Assembly: GCF_000953655.1 (NCBI RefSeq)
Contig: NZ_LN681225.1
Location: forward strand, 2,073,001-2,137,000
DNA from: Legionella hackeliae
Lineage (GTDB): Bacteria; Pseudomonadota; Gammaproteobacteria; Legionellales; Legionellaceae
DNA length: 64,000 nucleotides
Direction of reading: 5' to 3'
Shown: one piece after another, positions 1-9,463 of the stretch
Numbering within the stretch: position 1 is the first letter of the stretch
How the letters are laid out: the number at the start of each line of letters is the position of its first letter
The notes under the pieces: generated by a model
What the model saw: the letters and a program-made list of their open reading frames with translations, nothing else
Database searches by the model: none
Told to the model about the DNA's origin: nothing
Made by a program: the position numbers and the translations under genes

Positions 1-3000
1 TTTTTTTGAAATCCCCAAAAATAAATTACACTAAAAGGCAATGAGATGTTGTTAAGCAGCTGTTGAAAATGACTAACATCTATTGGATTGAGGGTGACAC
101 TATTTTTATTCTCGCTATAAATCTCACCAGGCTTAACCACAATGACATTATCAAGATCACTGCACATTTTTTCCAGTGTGTCAGTATTCTCCTCATTGGC
201 AAAAATTAGCCAAAGCTCTGATTTATTATTGACTATAGCCATTGGCGAAGATAGTTTCTCCCAACCGATTTGATAAACAGATTTATTTAATACTTGTTCG
301 AGATAATCTTTTTCAGGTCTTTTATTGTCAGACTTATCAAGTGGTAACCAATATCGTTGACGTTGAAAAGGATAGGTTGGTAAAACTTGAGGGCAAGGTT
401 TAATTTGATAAGGATTATCAAAAGAAAACCAATCTATATCAATTCCCATTCGATAAATTGATACTAGTGTTCCAGAAAGAATATCCCAATCTTTTTGTCC
501 TTTTTTCAAAGATGTTAACCACAATGCTTCATCTGGGGTGGGATGATGAGCCATTGCGAAACTCAACAAGACAGGTTGAGGGCCCATTTCAAAGAAAATA
601 GTATAGTTTTCTTTGATTAATTCATTGATCCCCACACTAAAATTAACCTTAGCCAGCACATGTTCGGCCCAATAATGCCCATCTATAGATTCAAGCGCCT
701 TTCCTGTCACATTAGAGATAACCAGCATAGTAGGTTTGCTGTAAGTTATGGTATTAGCAATCTGGGTAAATTCCCTGATCATTGGTTGCATAAGCTCTGA
801 ATGAAAAGCATGCGCCACATCTAGTTTTGTTGTTTTAATCTTTAAGGTCTGACAAAAAGATTCTAATCGCGAGATTGCTGTCATATCCCCTGAAAAAACA
901 GTTTGGGTTTTACTATTAATAGCGGCAATCGCTAATATCGCATCAGGAATTTCATTATGGACTATCTTCAATAATTCCTGTGCTTTATTGCCATCGACTA
1001 CCAAAGCTAGCATAGCCCCTGGCTTTTGCATTTGCATAAGCCTTGCGCGCCAAACGATTAACTTTAACCCATCTTCTATACGCATCATGCCCGCAATAGT
1101 TGCAGCGACATACTCTCCTAAGCTATGGCCAATCACGGCAGTTGGTTTAATACCCCAATGAAGCCATAATCGAGCCAATGCATATTCAAGGATAAATAAA
1201 GCGGGCTGAGAATACTCAGACTCTTGCAGAAATGTCCCTTTTTGTGGATTAAACATCACCTCTTGCATGCATTCAGGAAAATACTCATTAACAATCCGAC
1301 AACAATAATCTACCTCCGCTTTAAACACAGGTTGAGTGCGATAAAGTTGCTTACCCATCTCTGAATATTGTGATCCCATGCCAGTGAATAAAAATGCAAT
1401 TTTTTTTAAACCACAAGGTGGCATAGACTGAATAGAAGCATTTTGTAAATTAATCTTTAATTCATCAACCGTCTGTGCGTATACAGCAAGCCTAAAATCT
1501 AAGTGACTTCTTTCGGTATTCAAACTGTGACAAAGACTCGGTAAATTGAGCATTTTTTCGTGTTCAAGCAATGCTAATAAATTACTGCGTTGTGCTTTCA
1601 AAGCATCCTGTGAGTGTGCCGAGAGTGTAAGGATATGAACCGGCCGTTCAGGGGTTGTGGTAGGCTGTTCTATTGATTGTGGTGCTTCTTCCAATACCAA
1701 ATGCGCATTAGTTCCTGTAAATCCAAAAGAACTTACGCCAGCATAACGGATAGGATAAGTTGCCGTGGTTTCCCAAGACTCCAGATTGACAGGAACACGC
1801 GCAGGTATTTGATCCAAATCAATTAAAGGATTCACCTGGTTAAAATGTAAATTGGCTGGGATTTTTTTATGCTGCAATATTAGAATTGTTTTAATGAGCC
1901 CTGCCATTCCTGCTGCAGCCTCCAGATGGCCAATGTTTGTTTTTACTGACCCAATACACAAAGGTGTCTCTCGAGATCCTGTAGCAAAAATATCTTTTAA
2001 TGCATTAAATTCAATAGGATCACCTAAGCGAGTGCCTGTACCATGCGCTTCAACATAACCAATTGCATCAATGGGTAAATTTGCTAAATGAATTGCTTTA
2101 GTGATTAATTCTTTTTGGGCAACAGGACTAGGAGCAGTAATACCATTACTATGACCGTCACTATTTACAACAGCACTTTTTATCACTGCTAAAATTTTAT
2201 TTCTATCACGCTTTGCATCACTAAGTCGTTTAAGAATTACAACGCCACCACCTTCACTACGCACATAACCATTTGCATTTGCATCAAATACCTGACATTT
2301 GCCATCAGGAGAAAGCATGCCTGCTTGAGAAAAGCTAATGCTTAAAGAAGGCTCAAGAATAAGATTTACTCCTCCAGCAATTGCCAAATCACAACTGTTG
2401 GTCTGTAAATCCCGACAAGCGTTGGATACTGCAACCAAAGAAGATGAACAGGCTGTATCTACTGCAAATGCTTGACCACGTGTGCCGAAAAAATAAGCAA
2501 TTCTACCAGCAGCCGCACTGTGAGCATTCCCCAAGCCATAAAAACCATTTACATCCTGAGCATAAAAATTTAACTTGAGATGACTATAGTCATTCGAAGA
2601 AATACCAACAAAAACCCCACTACTAGTATTATCTAATGATAATGGGGGGATACCACTGCATTCCAACGCTTCCCAAGTTAATTCAAGTAATAATCGATGT
2701 TGGGGATCCATCTCATTGGCTTCACTTGAACTAATGTTAAATAAAGTCGCATCAAATTTATCAATATTATCGATAAAACCTCCTTTGCGACTGATCATTT
2801 TTCCGGGGGTAGCAGGTTTTGGATCATAATAGTCAGCTATATTCCAGCGTTCAGAAGGAATTTCTGTAATACCATCCCTACCGTTCTCTAATAGTTGCCA
2901 AAAGGTTTCGGGGTTATCCACTTGTCCTGGAAATCGACAACTCATACCTATAATTGCAATAGGTTCAAAGTGGGCATTATGTAATTGCACAGTTTCATTT

Positions 3001-4964
3001 TCGGGAAGACCTCCCATTAAATATCCCGCTAATTGTTCTATTGTTGAGTAAGTCCATAACAAACTTGGATTAATTTTTGTTTTTAGCTTTTCTTCAAGAG
3101 CCACGCAAAAACGCACTGCTTTTAACGAATCGATACCGTAATGCGCAAAATTTATTGTTGGTATTATTTGCTGCTCGTCAATTTTTAGTTCCGATGATAA
3201 CCATTGTTTCATCCATCGCTGTAATTCATCAATTTGCTGTGAGGATTGCCCAGAATCAGAAGGACCCTGTTCAAATCCTCTTTGCCATTGAGCGATAATT
3301 TTCAGCTCATTGTTTAACAATGCTTGTTTACATAAATTTCGCTGCACTTTGCCACTTGAAGTTTTAGGCAAGGTAGACTGTTGAATAAAAACGATTTTTG
3401 ACGGTAAAATTGAAAATTCTTCAGAGCAACACTTTAAAATAGCTGAGAAGATCTCATCGAAATTTTTAGCATGCCGATGCACTTCTTGTACGATGACCAG
3501 CTCATAATCTTCTTCGCTTTCTAGAGCAAAGGCAGCTGTTCCTGAGGGAATTAATTGCCTGTGAGATTCTGCAACAGAAGCCTCAAGATCTTGGGGATAA
3601 ATATTCTGACCGCGAATAATAATTAAATCTTTTAATCGACCAGTTATAAATAATTCACCATTTTCATCTTTAAACCCTAAATCCCCTGTTTTTAAAAAAA
3701 ACTCTTCATTATTTTGAAGACGCAACCTGAATTGTTGTTCTGAGAGTTCAGGTTTATTCCAATAACCTTGTGCAACAATGGGACCTGCGATAGTAATCTC
3801 ACCAATTTCATAAAAACCCAAAACCTGATTTGTTCCCGGAACAATAATGTTAACTTTATGGTCTGAATCAACTTTTCCACAACTTACCAGGCTAATTTTA
3901 CTAGGATAAGTATCCTCTACTTTTTTAATCTCGTTGCGCTTTAACGCCTCTTTATCAACATGTAAAACAACGGTCTTTCCAGTTGGCTTTTTCCCTGAAA
4001 CCATAAGCGTTGTTTCTGCCATTCCGTAGGTTGGATAGCAACTTTCTGCTTTAAAACCGCAACTTGCAAACGCTTGTGCAAATTTTTCCAAAGTTTTCGC
4101 GTTGACTGGTTCAGCGCCATTGAGTGCGATACGCCAGTGAGATAAATCAAGCTGTGCTTTTTCTTCTTCGGTAATTGTATTTATACATAATTCATAGGCA
4201 AAATTGGGAGCTGGTGAGGTATCAACCTGATGATCACTAATTGCTTTTAACCAAAGAAAAGGTTTTCTTAAAAATCGTGTTGGAGCCATTAAAATAACAT
4301 CGGCATCCACTGTAAGCGGATACAAGATTCCACCAATAAGCCCCATATCATGAAAAGGTGGCAACCAGGAGCAAACTTTGCGAACACTTCTATTAAGAAG
4401 TTTTGAAATTACATTCGCATTGGCAAGAATATTTCCATGACTAATCATCACCCCCTTAGGATTACCCGTTGAACCTGACGTGTATTGTAAAAATGCCAGT
4501 GTATCCTGAGTAATTATTGGAAATTTTTCTTCGTCAATATCCACCATTTCGGGGTGGTCTATCAGGAATAATTGCAAATTTTCGAAACAATATTGATTAC
4601 TCACCGGCGTGGTAGTAATCATCACTGAAGCAGAAGCATCAGCAATCACAGAATACAAACGCTGGGTATGGCGAGTATTAGAGGGAGGATAGGCAGGAAT
4701 AGCTGTGATTCCAGCCATCAAACAACCTAAGAATGCAATGATATAATCAAGGCTTGGTTGAAGTAATAAAATGGCCCTGGAGCCACTCGATATTTTTGGC
4801 AATAAACAAGAAGCGACTCCTCTTACTTTTTGTAAAAGCTCAGCATTGGTGATTAGATATTCCTCTTTGTCACTTAAAAATGTGTAGACCAGTTTATCAG
4901 GAAAGGTTTCAACACGAGATTTGAGAATGTCAATTAGAGTAATATTTGTGACTTTTTCTCTCAT
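1..4964 (-). CDS. FAAL-ACP-KS-AT type I polyketide synthase (partial, C-terminus outside window)
   Basis: This is the first 1654 codons of a modular polyketide synthase; the frame is open from an ATG at 4964 to the left edge. Residues 1 to about 575 are a fatty acyl-AMP ligase/adenylation domain (YTSGSTGNPKGV near codon 155). An acyl carrier domain follows, with the phosphopantetheine serine in GIDSLKA (Ser613). A ketosynthase comes next, with DTACSSS (Cys839), VEAHGTGT and KTNIGHLEAAAG. Then an acyltransferase with GHSLGE (Ser1281), ending at the usual PxYPFQRQRYW linker. The last ~100 codons look like the start of a ketoreductase structural region. By family logic it activates a fatty acid, loads it on its own carrier protein and extends it with a malonyl-type unit. 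The product and later modules cannot be seen. The gene begins just after TAGGAGCCC-like sequence is absent on its own strand, so the start rests on the family N-terminus. Confidence 0.9.
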   Translation of the reverse strand, partial: MREKVTNITLIDILKSRVETFPDKLVYTFLSDKEEYLITNAELLQKVRGVASCLLPKISSGSRAILLLQPSLDYIIAFLGCLMAGITAIPAYPPSNTRHTQRLYSVIADASASVMITTTPVSNQYCFENLQLFLIDHPEMVDIDEEKFPIITQDTLAFLQYTSGSTGNPKGVMISHGNILANANVISKLLNRSVRKVCSWLPPFHDMGLIGGILYPLTVDADVILMAPTRFLRKPFLWLKAISDHQVDTSPAPNFAYELCINTITEEEKAQLDLSHWRIALNGAEPVNAKTLEKFAQAFASCGFKAESCYPTYGMAETTLMVSGKKPTGKTVVLHVDKEALKRNEIKKVEDTYPSKISLVSCGKVDSDHKVNIIVPGTNQVLGFYEIGEITIAGPIVAQGYWNKPELSEQQFRLRLQNNEEFFLKTGDLGFKDENGELFITGRLKDLIIIRGQNIYPQDLEASVAESHRQLIPSGTAAFALESEEDYELVIVQEVHRHAKNFDEIFSAILKCCSEEFSILPSKIVFIQQSTLPKTSSGKVQRNLCKQALLNNELKIIAQWQRGFEQGPSDSGQSSQQIDELQRWMKQWLSSELKIDEQQIIPTINFAHYGIDSLKAVRFCVALEEKLKTKINPSLLWTYSTIEQLAGYLMGGLPENETVQLHNAHFEPIAIIGMSCRFPGQVDNPETFWQLLENGRDGITEIPSERWNIADYYDPKPATPGKMISRKGGFIDNIDKFDATLFNISSSEANEMDPQHRLLLELTWEALECSGIPPLSLDNTSSGVFVGISSNDYSHLKLNFYAQDVNGFYGLGNAHSAAAGRIAYFFGTRGQAFAVDTACSSSLVAVSNACRDLQTNSCDLAIAGGVNLILEPSLSISFSQAGMLSPDGKCQVFDANANGYVRSEGGGVVILKRLSDAKRDRNKILAVIKSAVVNSDGHSNGITAPSPVAQKELITKAIHLANLPIDAIGYVEAHGTGTRLGDPIEFNALKDIFATGSRETPLCIGSVKTNIGHLEAAAGMAGLIKTILILQHKKIPANLHFNQVNPLIDLDQIPARVPVNLESWETTATYPIRYAGVSSFGFTGTNAHLVLEEAPQSIEQPTTTPERPVHILTLSAHSQDALKAQRSNLLALLEHEKMLNLPSLCHSLNTERSHLDFRLAVYAQTVDELKINLQNASIQSMPPCGLKKIAFLFTGMGSQYSEMGKQLYRTQPVFKAEVDYCCRIVNEYFPECMQEVMFNPQKGTFLQESEYSQPALFILEYALARLWLHWGIKPTAVIGHSLGEYVAATIAGMMRIEDGLKLIVWRARLMQMQKPGAMLALVVDGNKAQELLKIVHNEIPDAILAIAAINSKTQTVFSGDMTAISRLESFCQTLKIKTTKLDVAHAFHSELMQPMIREFTQIANTITYSKPTMLVISNVTGKALESIDGHYWAEHVLAKVNFSVGINELIKENYTIFFEMGPQPVLLSFAMAHHPTPDEALWLTSLKKGQKDWDILSGTLVSIYRMGIDIDWFSFDNPYQIKPCPQVLPTYPFQRQRYWLPLDKSDNKRPEKDYLEQVLNKSVYQIGWEKLSSPMAIVNNKSELWLIFANEENTDTLEKMCSDLDNVIVVKPGEIYSENKNSVTLNPIDVSHFQQLLNNISLPFSVIYFWGFQK

Positions 4965-5150
4965 AGTTTAGGAGCCCTATATTCGAACAAACGAACTACT
5001 CAATGAAAAAACTATAGACCATTTAAGCGGTTATGTTTAAATTATGAACAACTAAAGATAAAAAATTAATTTGGATGATTTCCTCATATAAGTAGCGTAA
5101 ACTGAGAAGTCATTGATTAAGAAGAAGTTAATATCAACACCGGAGTTATC

Positions 5151-5318
5151 ATGAGAAAGACAAGGATTGCAATAGTATTTATTTTCTAAGCCCTGCTTGG
5201 TCTTTCGACCTTACTTAGCGCTTGTTCTGGCAGCAGAGGTTCTGACTCTGAAGATTATGGTGGCGGTGGTGTTGGCAGCTATGCTGGTACAGGTGGCATG
5301 GGAGGAAATGGCCGCTAA
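5151..5318 (+). pseudogene. Small glycine-rich lipoprotein gene broken by an in-frame stop in the signal peptide
   Basis: An ATG at 5151, preceded by CGGAG, opens a lipoprotein-like frame of 55 codons that ends at TAA 5316-5318. Codon 13 (5187-5189) is TAA. After it, the same frame continues with a hydrophobic stretch and a clean lipobox, LLSAC, then a short Ser/Asp/Gly-rich mature part (GGGGVGSYAGTGGMGGNGR). A basic start, hydrophobic core and lipobox on both sides of one stop codon argue for a recently inactivated gene. A sequencing error or stop-codon readthrough is possible. No function can be named; such small lipoproteins are common in this group. Confidence 0.6.
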
Positions 5319-5360
5319 CTTGAAGTAGCCGGTAAACGCAAAAAGTTAGAACCCCTCCCC

Positions 5361-5384
5361 ACGTGCCTAGGCTTGTCCGAGGCA
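5361..5384 (+). repeat. Dispersed palindromic element, copy 1
   Basis: A 24-base hairpin-forming element (acgtgcctaggcttgtccga then ggca). It matches the reverse complement of 9285-9308 at 23 of 24 positions. The outer arms GTGCCT/AGGCA and inner bases fold over a short loop. It lies between the broken lipoprotein gene and the end of the next gene, where a repetitive extragenic palindrome or a terminator-like structure would be expected. Confidence 0.6.
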
Positions 5385-5408
5385 GGACCCAGCAATAGTC
5401 CTTTATTG

Positions 5409-7034
5409 CTACATTTCAAAAGCAGGGTTATCTGATGGCGAATCAGAATCTTTCTTCTCTCCTTTTAATTTCCCATTTATAGGATCCATTGTATCCGGAA
5501 CAATGCTTGATTGTTCACCAATGGATATGAATGGTTCATCAGCGGTTAGCTTTTCTCGAATTAATGGGAAATGGGTTCGTGCCTTAATAAAATTGACGAT
5601 ATTTTCTTGCTGTTTTTTTGGCGAATCAGCAGGCCATATTTGTTTTGCTATTTCTTTTAATTCTTTTACACCAGAAATAATAAAATCTTTGCGACGATGG
5701 AATAAACTCCAGGAAGCACTTTTACCTTCCTGTTTCTTCTCATGCTTTACAAGTTGTGTATCGGACATCTGCAAATAACTACACAAGCGTGTAAAGATAA
5801 AATAATTCTCGTTGAAACGATCAGGTCCCAATTCAAATTTATTTTGATGCATAAAAATAGTCGCCGTTGTTGCTAACCAATCGACTGCAGGAGGATGAGT
5901 TTTAGCATCAGGATCTTTACGACTCACTTCTTCCAAAGCAAGTGCCAATCGAAAAGAAGAAACAACACTATCTACTGCAGATTGATGAGTAGGTAACATA
6001 TCTTTGCGTGTATAATTAGGTCCACCTGGCTCCAGGTTAATTATGCGAGGAAGCGTTTCTAATTGTAGATTCTTGTGCTGGTAAAGCTGATAAATATCCA
6101 GCGCTAATCCTTTCATTCGCGCATCATTTATCCTTGCAGTATCACCCGCAAAATAAAGAATTTCTTCACGATCTTCTGGACTTATTGTCCATCCCATCAC
6201 TAAGGATTGATGCGAATCATGACCATGTCGGCCTGAACGATGATCTGCCGGAACACTACAAAAGGTAACGGTCTTTTCAGAGTTTGACGTTAATGTTATC
6301 TGTTCGTGCCATTCAAAACCATGTACGTTAGTAAACCCTAATGATTTAAAAAAATCCTCATCGCCAATGGGAACTAATAACCTTGGCTGATGCATCACTA
6401 ATTTTTTAAGAGAATCAACATCCACATGATCACGATGATTGTGTGATATCAAAATGACATCAATGTGTGGCAACTCTTCGGCTTTAACATTATGTCCTAG
6501 ATTTTTGGTCATTGCGGGATAAATAACCGGCGCTAAATTTCCAAAAACAGGATCAGTAAGAATATTCATTCCCGAAGTTTGAATTAATTGCGTAGCATGC
6601 CCTAAATTATGAATAGTAAATTCATCCTCTTTATTAGTTATGGCATGTTTCTCTCCCTCTTTATAAATGTCTTTGGCCCCGACATTTTCTTGTTGCTCGA
6701 AGTAAGCTAATTTCATTCCGAGTTGAGTAATAAAAAGCCATGTAAAAAAGATATTAAATAAAGGAGGTGTGGTTGATAGCCAACGAAAAAAACGTTTTAT
6801 CTGAGTTTCACGAAAAATTCTTAAATCAATAAATTTGTCAAGATTTGCCTCGCTCGTTACGTAACGGCCATCGGAGCGCCTTACTGGAGATAGAAACTCC
6901 TTCATTTGGTCTTCATTAGCGCTAAAAAATTCTTTTGCGAACTCCAAAAAAGTATCTGCGGTTAAATCCTCTCCAAGGTTTTCCTGACGTTGTTTTTTGA
7001 GAGAACGCTGATGAATCTTTTTTGTATTAGCCAT
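5409..7034 (-). CDS. NAPE-PLD-like metallo-beta-lactamase fold hydrolase
   Basis: A 541-residue protein of the metallo-beta-lactamase fold. The metal-binding signature HNHRDH (HxHxDH) is at about residues 198-203, and FAGDTA further on gives the later aspartate ligand. The preceding motifs (HNLGHATQLIQTSG, ILTDPVFG) and the stretch around PADHRSGRHGHD resemble the N-acylphosphatidylethanolamine phospholipase D / UlaG-like lactonase branch, which cleaves phospholipid or ester bonds with bound zinc. The N-terminal ~130 residues are charged and helical with one hydrophobic stretch (about 88-106). The C-terminal ~100 residues are an extra, unrecognised region ending in a polar Asp/Ser-rich tail. 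No signal peptide is evident. A translocated effector role is possible in a Legionella-like organism but is only inference. The short upstream gap gives it its own promoter region facing away from the toxin gene's end. Confidence 0.7.
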   Translation of the reverse strand: MANTKKIHQRSLKKQRQENLGEDLTADTFLEFAKEFFSANEDQMKEFLSPVRRSDGRYVTSEANLDKFIDLRIFRETQIKRFFRWLSTTPPLFNIFFTWLFITQLGMKLAYFEQQENVGAKDIYKEGEKHAITNKEDEFTIHNLGHATQLIQTSGMNILTDPVFGNLAPVIYPAMTKNLGHNVKAEELPHIDVILISHNHRDHVDVDSLKKLVMHQPRLLVPIGDEDFFKSLGFTNVHGFEWHEQITLTSNSEKTVTFCSVPADHRSGRHGHDSHQSLVMGWTISPEDREEILYFAGDTARINDARMKGLALDIYQLYQHKNLQLETLPRIINLEPGGPNYTRKDMLPTHQSAVDSVVSSFRLALALEEVSRKDPDAKTHPPAVDWLATTATIFMHQNKFELGPDRFNENYFIFTRLCSYLQMSDTQLVKHEKKQEGKSASWSLFHRRKDFIISGVKELKEIAKQIWPADSPKKQQENIVNFIKARTHFPLIREKLTADEPFISIGEQSSIVPDTMDPINGKLKGEKKDSDSPSDNPAFEM

Positions 7035-7102
7035 AATCGAAGTATTTGAGAATAGAGATACCTATAGTTTAATTTTCGAACAAATTTAAGTCAATGTGGA
7101 TT

Positions 7103-7492
7103 TTATTTGAAAAAACTACTACTCTCATGCATGCTATGGCCCCCTTTCTTTAAAATTTCATTCTTACGTTCATTAGCTATTTCTAGCTCACGTCCAGGGG
7201 TTTTGGTGCTGTTTTTAAAAAAGCTATGAACCAAATACATCCTTTTATTATTGATAGTAAAGAGAGTTCTTACCGATCGATTTCCAGTAATATCTGAACG
7301 TACTTCCCAAAGTCTTTTCTCCAAATATTTTACCTTGGGCATTCCTACAGGCCAATTGCATTCAACTTCATTAATATCCCTGCCTATAATTTTTTTATCC
7401 GTCTTGGCGAGTAACTTTAGCCAGGTACGAACTGGTTCCAAGCCATTAGGCTTACGATAAAAAACAGCGGTGAGGATTTTTCGCAGAGGCAT
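7103..7492 (-). CDS. RelE/HigB-family (phage Gp49-like) toxin without a neighbouring antitoxin
   Basis: About 129 residues from MPLRKIL. The family hallmarks are visible: VFYRKPNG, EPVRTWLK, DKKIIGRDI, WPVGMPKVK, LWEVRS, VRTLFTI and VHSFFKNSTKTP. These are the usual blocks of mRNA-cleaving Gp49/HigB toxins. The longer reading from 7525 was not chosen, because that ATG overlaps a good -10 box (TATAAT at about 7524-7529) and the family starts at MPLR. In these systems an XRE-type antitoxin normally follows the toxin directly. Here the next gene (5409-7034) is unrelated and the 68-base gap is too short for one. The last residues (MHESSSFFK) look unlike the family C-terminus and may be read from a residue of a lost antitoxin start. 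It may be an inactive relic or controlled by an antitoxin elsewhere. Confidence 0.8.
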   Translation of the reverse strand: MPLRKILTAVFYRKPNGLEPVRTWLKLLAKTDKKIIGRDINEVECNWPVGMPKVKYLEKRLWEVRSDITGNRSVRTLFTINNKRMYLVHSFFKNSTKTPGRELEIANERKNEILKKGGHSMHESSSFFK

Positions 7493-7647
7493 TTGCAATA
7501 ATTCAAAAACAAATAGAATCAACATTATACAAGAAGAAAAATAAATATCATATTCTCTATAAAACCTGCGAAGTCTATCAAAGTCAACTTGATCTTATGC
7601 GCAATTAAAGCGATCATTTTCCCTTTTTGACTGTAAAGGAGTTCGGT

Positions 7648-9279
7648 GTGCAACACGAAACAATGGAATATGATGTAGTCATTGTTGGTGCAGGCCCTGC
7701 TGGTTTGTCGGCTGCAATAAAACTTAAGCAACTTGCCGCAAAAGAAAATAGGGAAATTACTGTGTGCATTCTTGAAAAAGGAGCTCAGGTTGGAGCCCAT
7801 ATTCTTTCCGGCGCAGTATTAGAACCAAGAAGCTTAAAAGAGCTTTTACCTGACACTTGGCAAGAAGCACCCCTGGATACACCTGTAGCACAAGATGACT
7901 TTTATTTTCTGACTAGTCAGCGATCCTTTCGTCTCCCGACGCCTAAGCCTATGCAAAATCATGGGAATTATATCATTAGCCTAGGTGAGCTTTGCCAATT
8001 TCTAGCGACTCAAGTCGAAAACTTAGGATGTGAAATTTATCCAGGCTTTGCTGCAGCCGAAATTCTTTACAACACCCATGGTCAAGTTATAGGGGTTGCT
8101 ACAGGTGACGTAGGCGTTGACAAAGCAGGCGATAAAACAAGCAATTATCAACCAGGAATGCATTTGTATGCAAAACAGACTCTTTTCGCTGAAGGATGCC
8201 GGGGGCAACTTAGTCAAAATTTAATGCGACGTTTTCATCTACGTGATGAGGTTCAACCTCAGACTTATGGAATTGGAATTAAAGAGGTCTGGCAAATTTC
8301 TCCAGAAAAACATCAACTTGGGAAAGTTATTCATACTGTCGGATGGCCTTTAGATAATGCCACCTATGGTGGTTCCTTTATTTATCATTTATCTAAAAAT
8401 CGCGTGGCTCTTGGTTTTGTGATAGGTCTTGATTACACAAATCCTTGGCTTAATCCTTTTGGTGAACTACAACGCTTTAAAACGCACCCAATGATGCGAG
8501 AGCTGCTTGAAAAAGGCGAACGTATTAGTTATGGTGCCCGAGCACTCAACGAAGGCGGATGGCAAGCAATGCCTAAGCTTACGTTTCCAGGTGGAGCTCT
8601 CATTGGTGATGCTGCAGGGTTTTTAAATGTCCCCAAAATTAAAGGCATTCATACTGCAATGAAGTCAGGCATGGTTGCAGCAGAAGCCTGTTTTGAAGTC
8701 TTAACCAGGGAAAAAGACGACGTTCAAATTGAAATCAAATCCTACCCCGAAAAAATAAAACAATCCTGGCTTGAAAAAGAGTTATACCAAGTCCGAAATA
8801 TTCGGCCTGGTTTTCGTTATGGTCTTTGGATAGGTTTAGCGAATGCAGCGTTTGAAACTTATATAACTCGTGGCAGATCGCCATGGACACTGAAACATCA
8901 TGCTGATCATACAACCTTACTTCCTGCAGAGAAAGCTAAAAAAATTGACTATCCAAAACCAGATGGGGTTTTAACATTTGACCGGTTATCTTCCGTCTAT
9001 TTGTCAAATACTTATCATGAGGAAAATCAGCCTAGTCATTTAAAATTACGCAATGCCAAACTTGCGATTGATGTTAACTATAAGCTCTATGCGTCACCTG
9101 AAACACGCTACTGCCCTGCTGCTGTTTATGAAATTGTTCAAGATGAAACAGGACCGAAGCTACAAATTAATGCGCAAAACTGCATTCACTGTAAAACTTG
9201 TGACATCAAAGATCCACGTCAAAATATCGTTTGGCAAGCCCCCGAAGGAAGTGGTGGGCCTAATTATATCGAGATGTAA
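7648..9279 (+). CDS. etfD: Electron transfer flavoprotein-ubiquinone oxidoreductase
   Basis: This flavoprotein passes electrons from the electron transfer flavoprotein, reduced during fatty-acid and amino-acid oxidation, to the membrane quinone pool. The N-terminus has the FAD dinucleotide-binding motif VIVGAGPAGLSAA. The middle has GDAAGFLN and KGIHTAMKSG of the ETF-QO family. The C-terminus has the 4Fe-4S ferredoxin-type cluster (YCPAAVYE, then NCIHCKTCDIKDP) and ends in the typical GGPNY. The length (~543 residues) is normal. I chose GTG at 7648 because AAAGGAG lies just before it; a TTG at 7627 and an ATG at 7663 are alternatives. It is monocistronic, with no etfA or etfB beside it, and is divergent from the toxin gene. 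Confidence 0.93.
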   Translation: MQHETMEYDVVIVGAGPAGLSAAIKLKQLAAKENREITVCILEKGAQVGAHILSGAVLEPRSLKELLPDTWQEAPLDTPVAQDDFYFLTSQRSFRLPTPKPMQNHGNYIISLGELCQFLATQVENLGCEIYPGFAAAEILYNTHGQVIGVATGDVGVDKAGDKTSNYQPGMHLYAKQTLFAEGCRGQLSQNLMRRFHLRDEVQPQTYGIGIKEVWQISPEKHQLGKVIHTVGWPLDNATYGGSFIYHLSKNRVALGFVIGLDYTNPWLNPFGELQRFKTHPMMRELLEKGERISYGARALNEGGWQAMPKLTFPGGALIGDAAGFLNVPKIKGIHTAMKSGMVAAEACFEVLTREKDDVQIEIKSYPEKIKQSWLEKELYQVRNIRPGFRYGLWIGLANAAFETYITRGRSPWTLKHHADHTTLLPAEKAKKIDYPKPDGVLTFDRLSSVYLSNTYHEENQPSHLKLRNAKLAIDVNYKLYASPETRYCPAAVYEIVQDETGPKLQINAQNCIHCKTCDIKDPRQNIVWQAPEGSGGPNYIEM

Positions 9280-9284
9280 ATGGA

Positions 9285-9308
9285 TGCCTCGGACAAGCCG
9301 AGGCACGT
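9285..9308 (-). repeat. Dispersed palindromic element, copy 2 (inverted)
   Basis: A near-perfect palindrome, TGCCTCGG-acaag-CCGAGGCA plus CGT, six bases after the ETF-QO stop codon. It is the inverse-orientation copy of 5361-5384. The stem-loop may end transcription of the upstream gene, although no T-run follows, so a repeat element is the better call. Confidence 0.65.
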
Positions 9309-9395
9309 AGGAAAATTTCTTTGGTGATTCTATGCTCACCTAGGCAGTAGATTAGATCATCTGAACTAACCTACCCTATTAATCAGCTATTCTTT

Positions 9396-9419
9396 ACGTG
9401 CCTCAGCTTCTACCAGGCA
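9396..9419 (+). repeat. Dispersed palindromic element, degenerate copy 3
   Basis: The sequence acgtgcctcagcttctacca plus ggca matches copy 1 at both ends but has a diverged loop and weaker stem. It lies between the convergent ETF-QO and PfpI genes, in inverted orientation to copy 2. Confidence 0.5.
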
Positions 9420-9463
9420 CCCAGAGAATATTTAGTACGAGATAATTTTTTGAGATTGACGCC

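Noticed and set aside
5503-5778. Plus-strand 91-residue frame
   Set aside because: It is a shadow of the metallo-beta-lactamase gene on the other strand, with no ribosome-binding site and no protein character.
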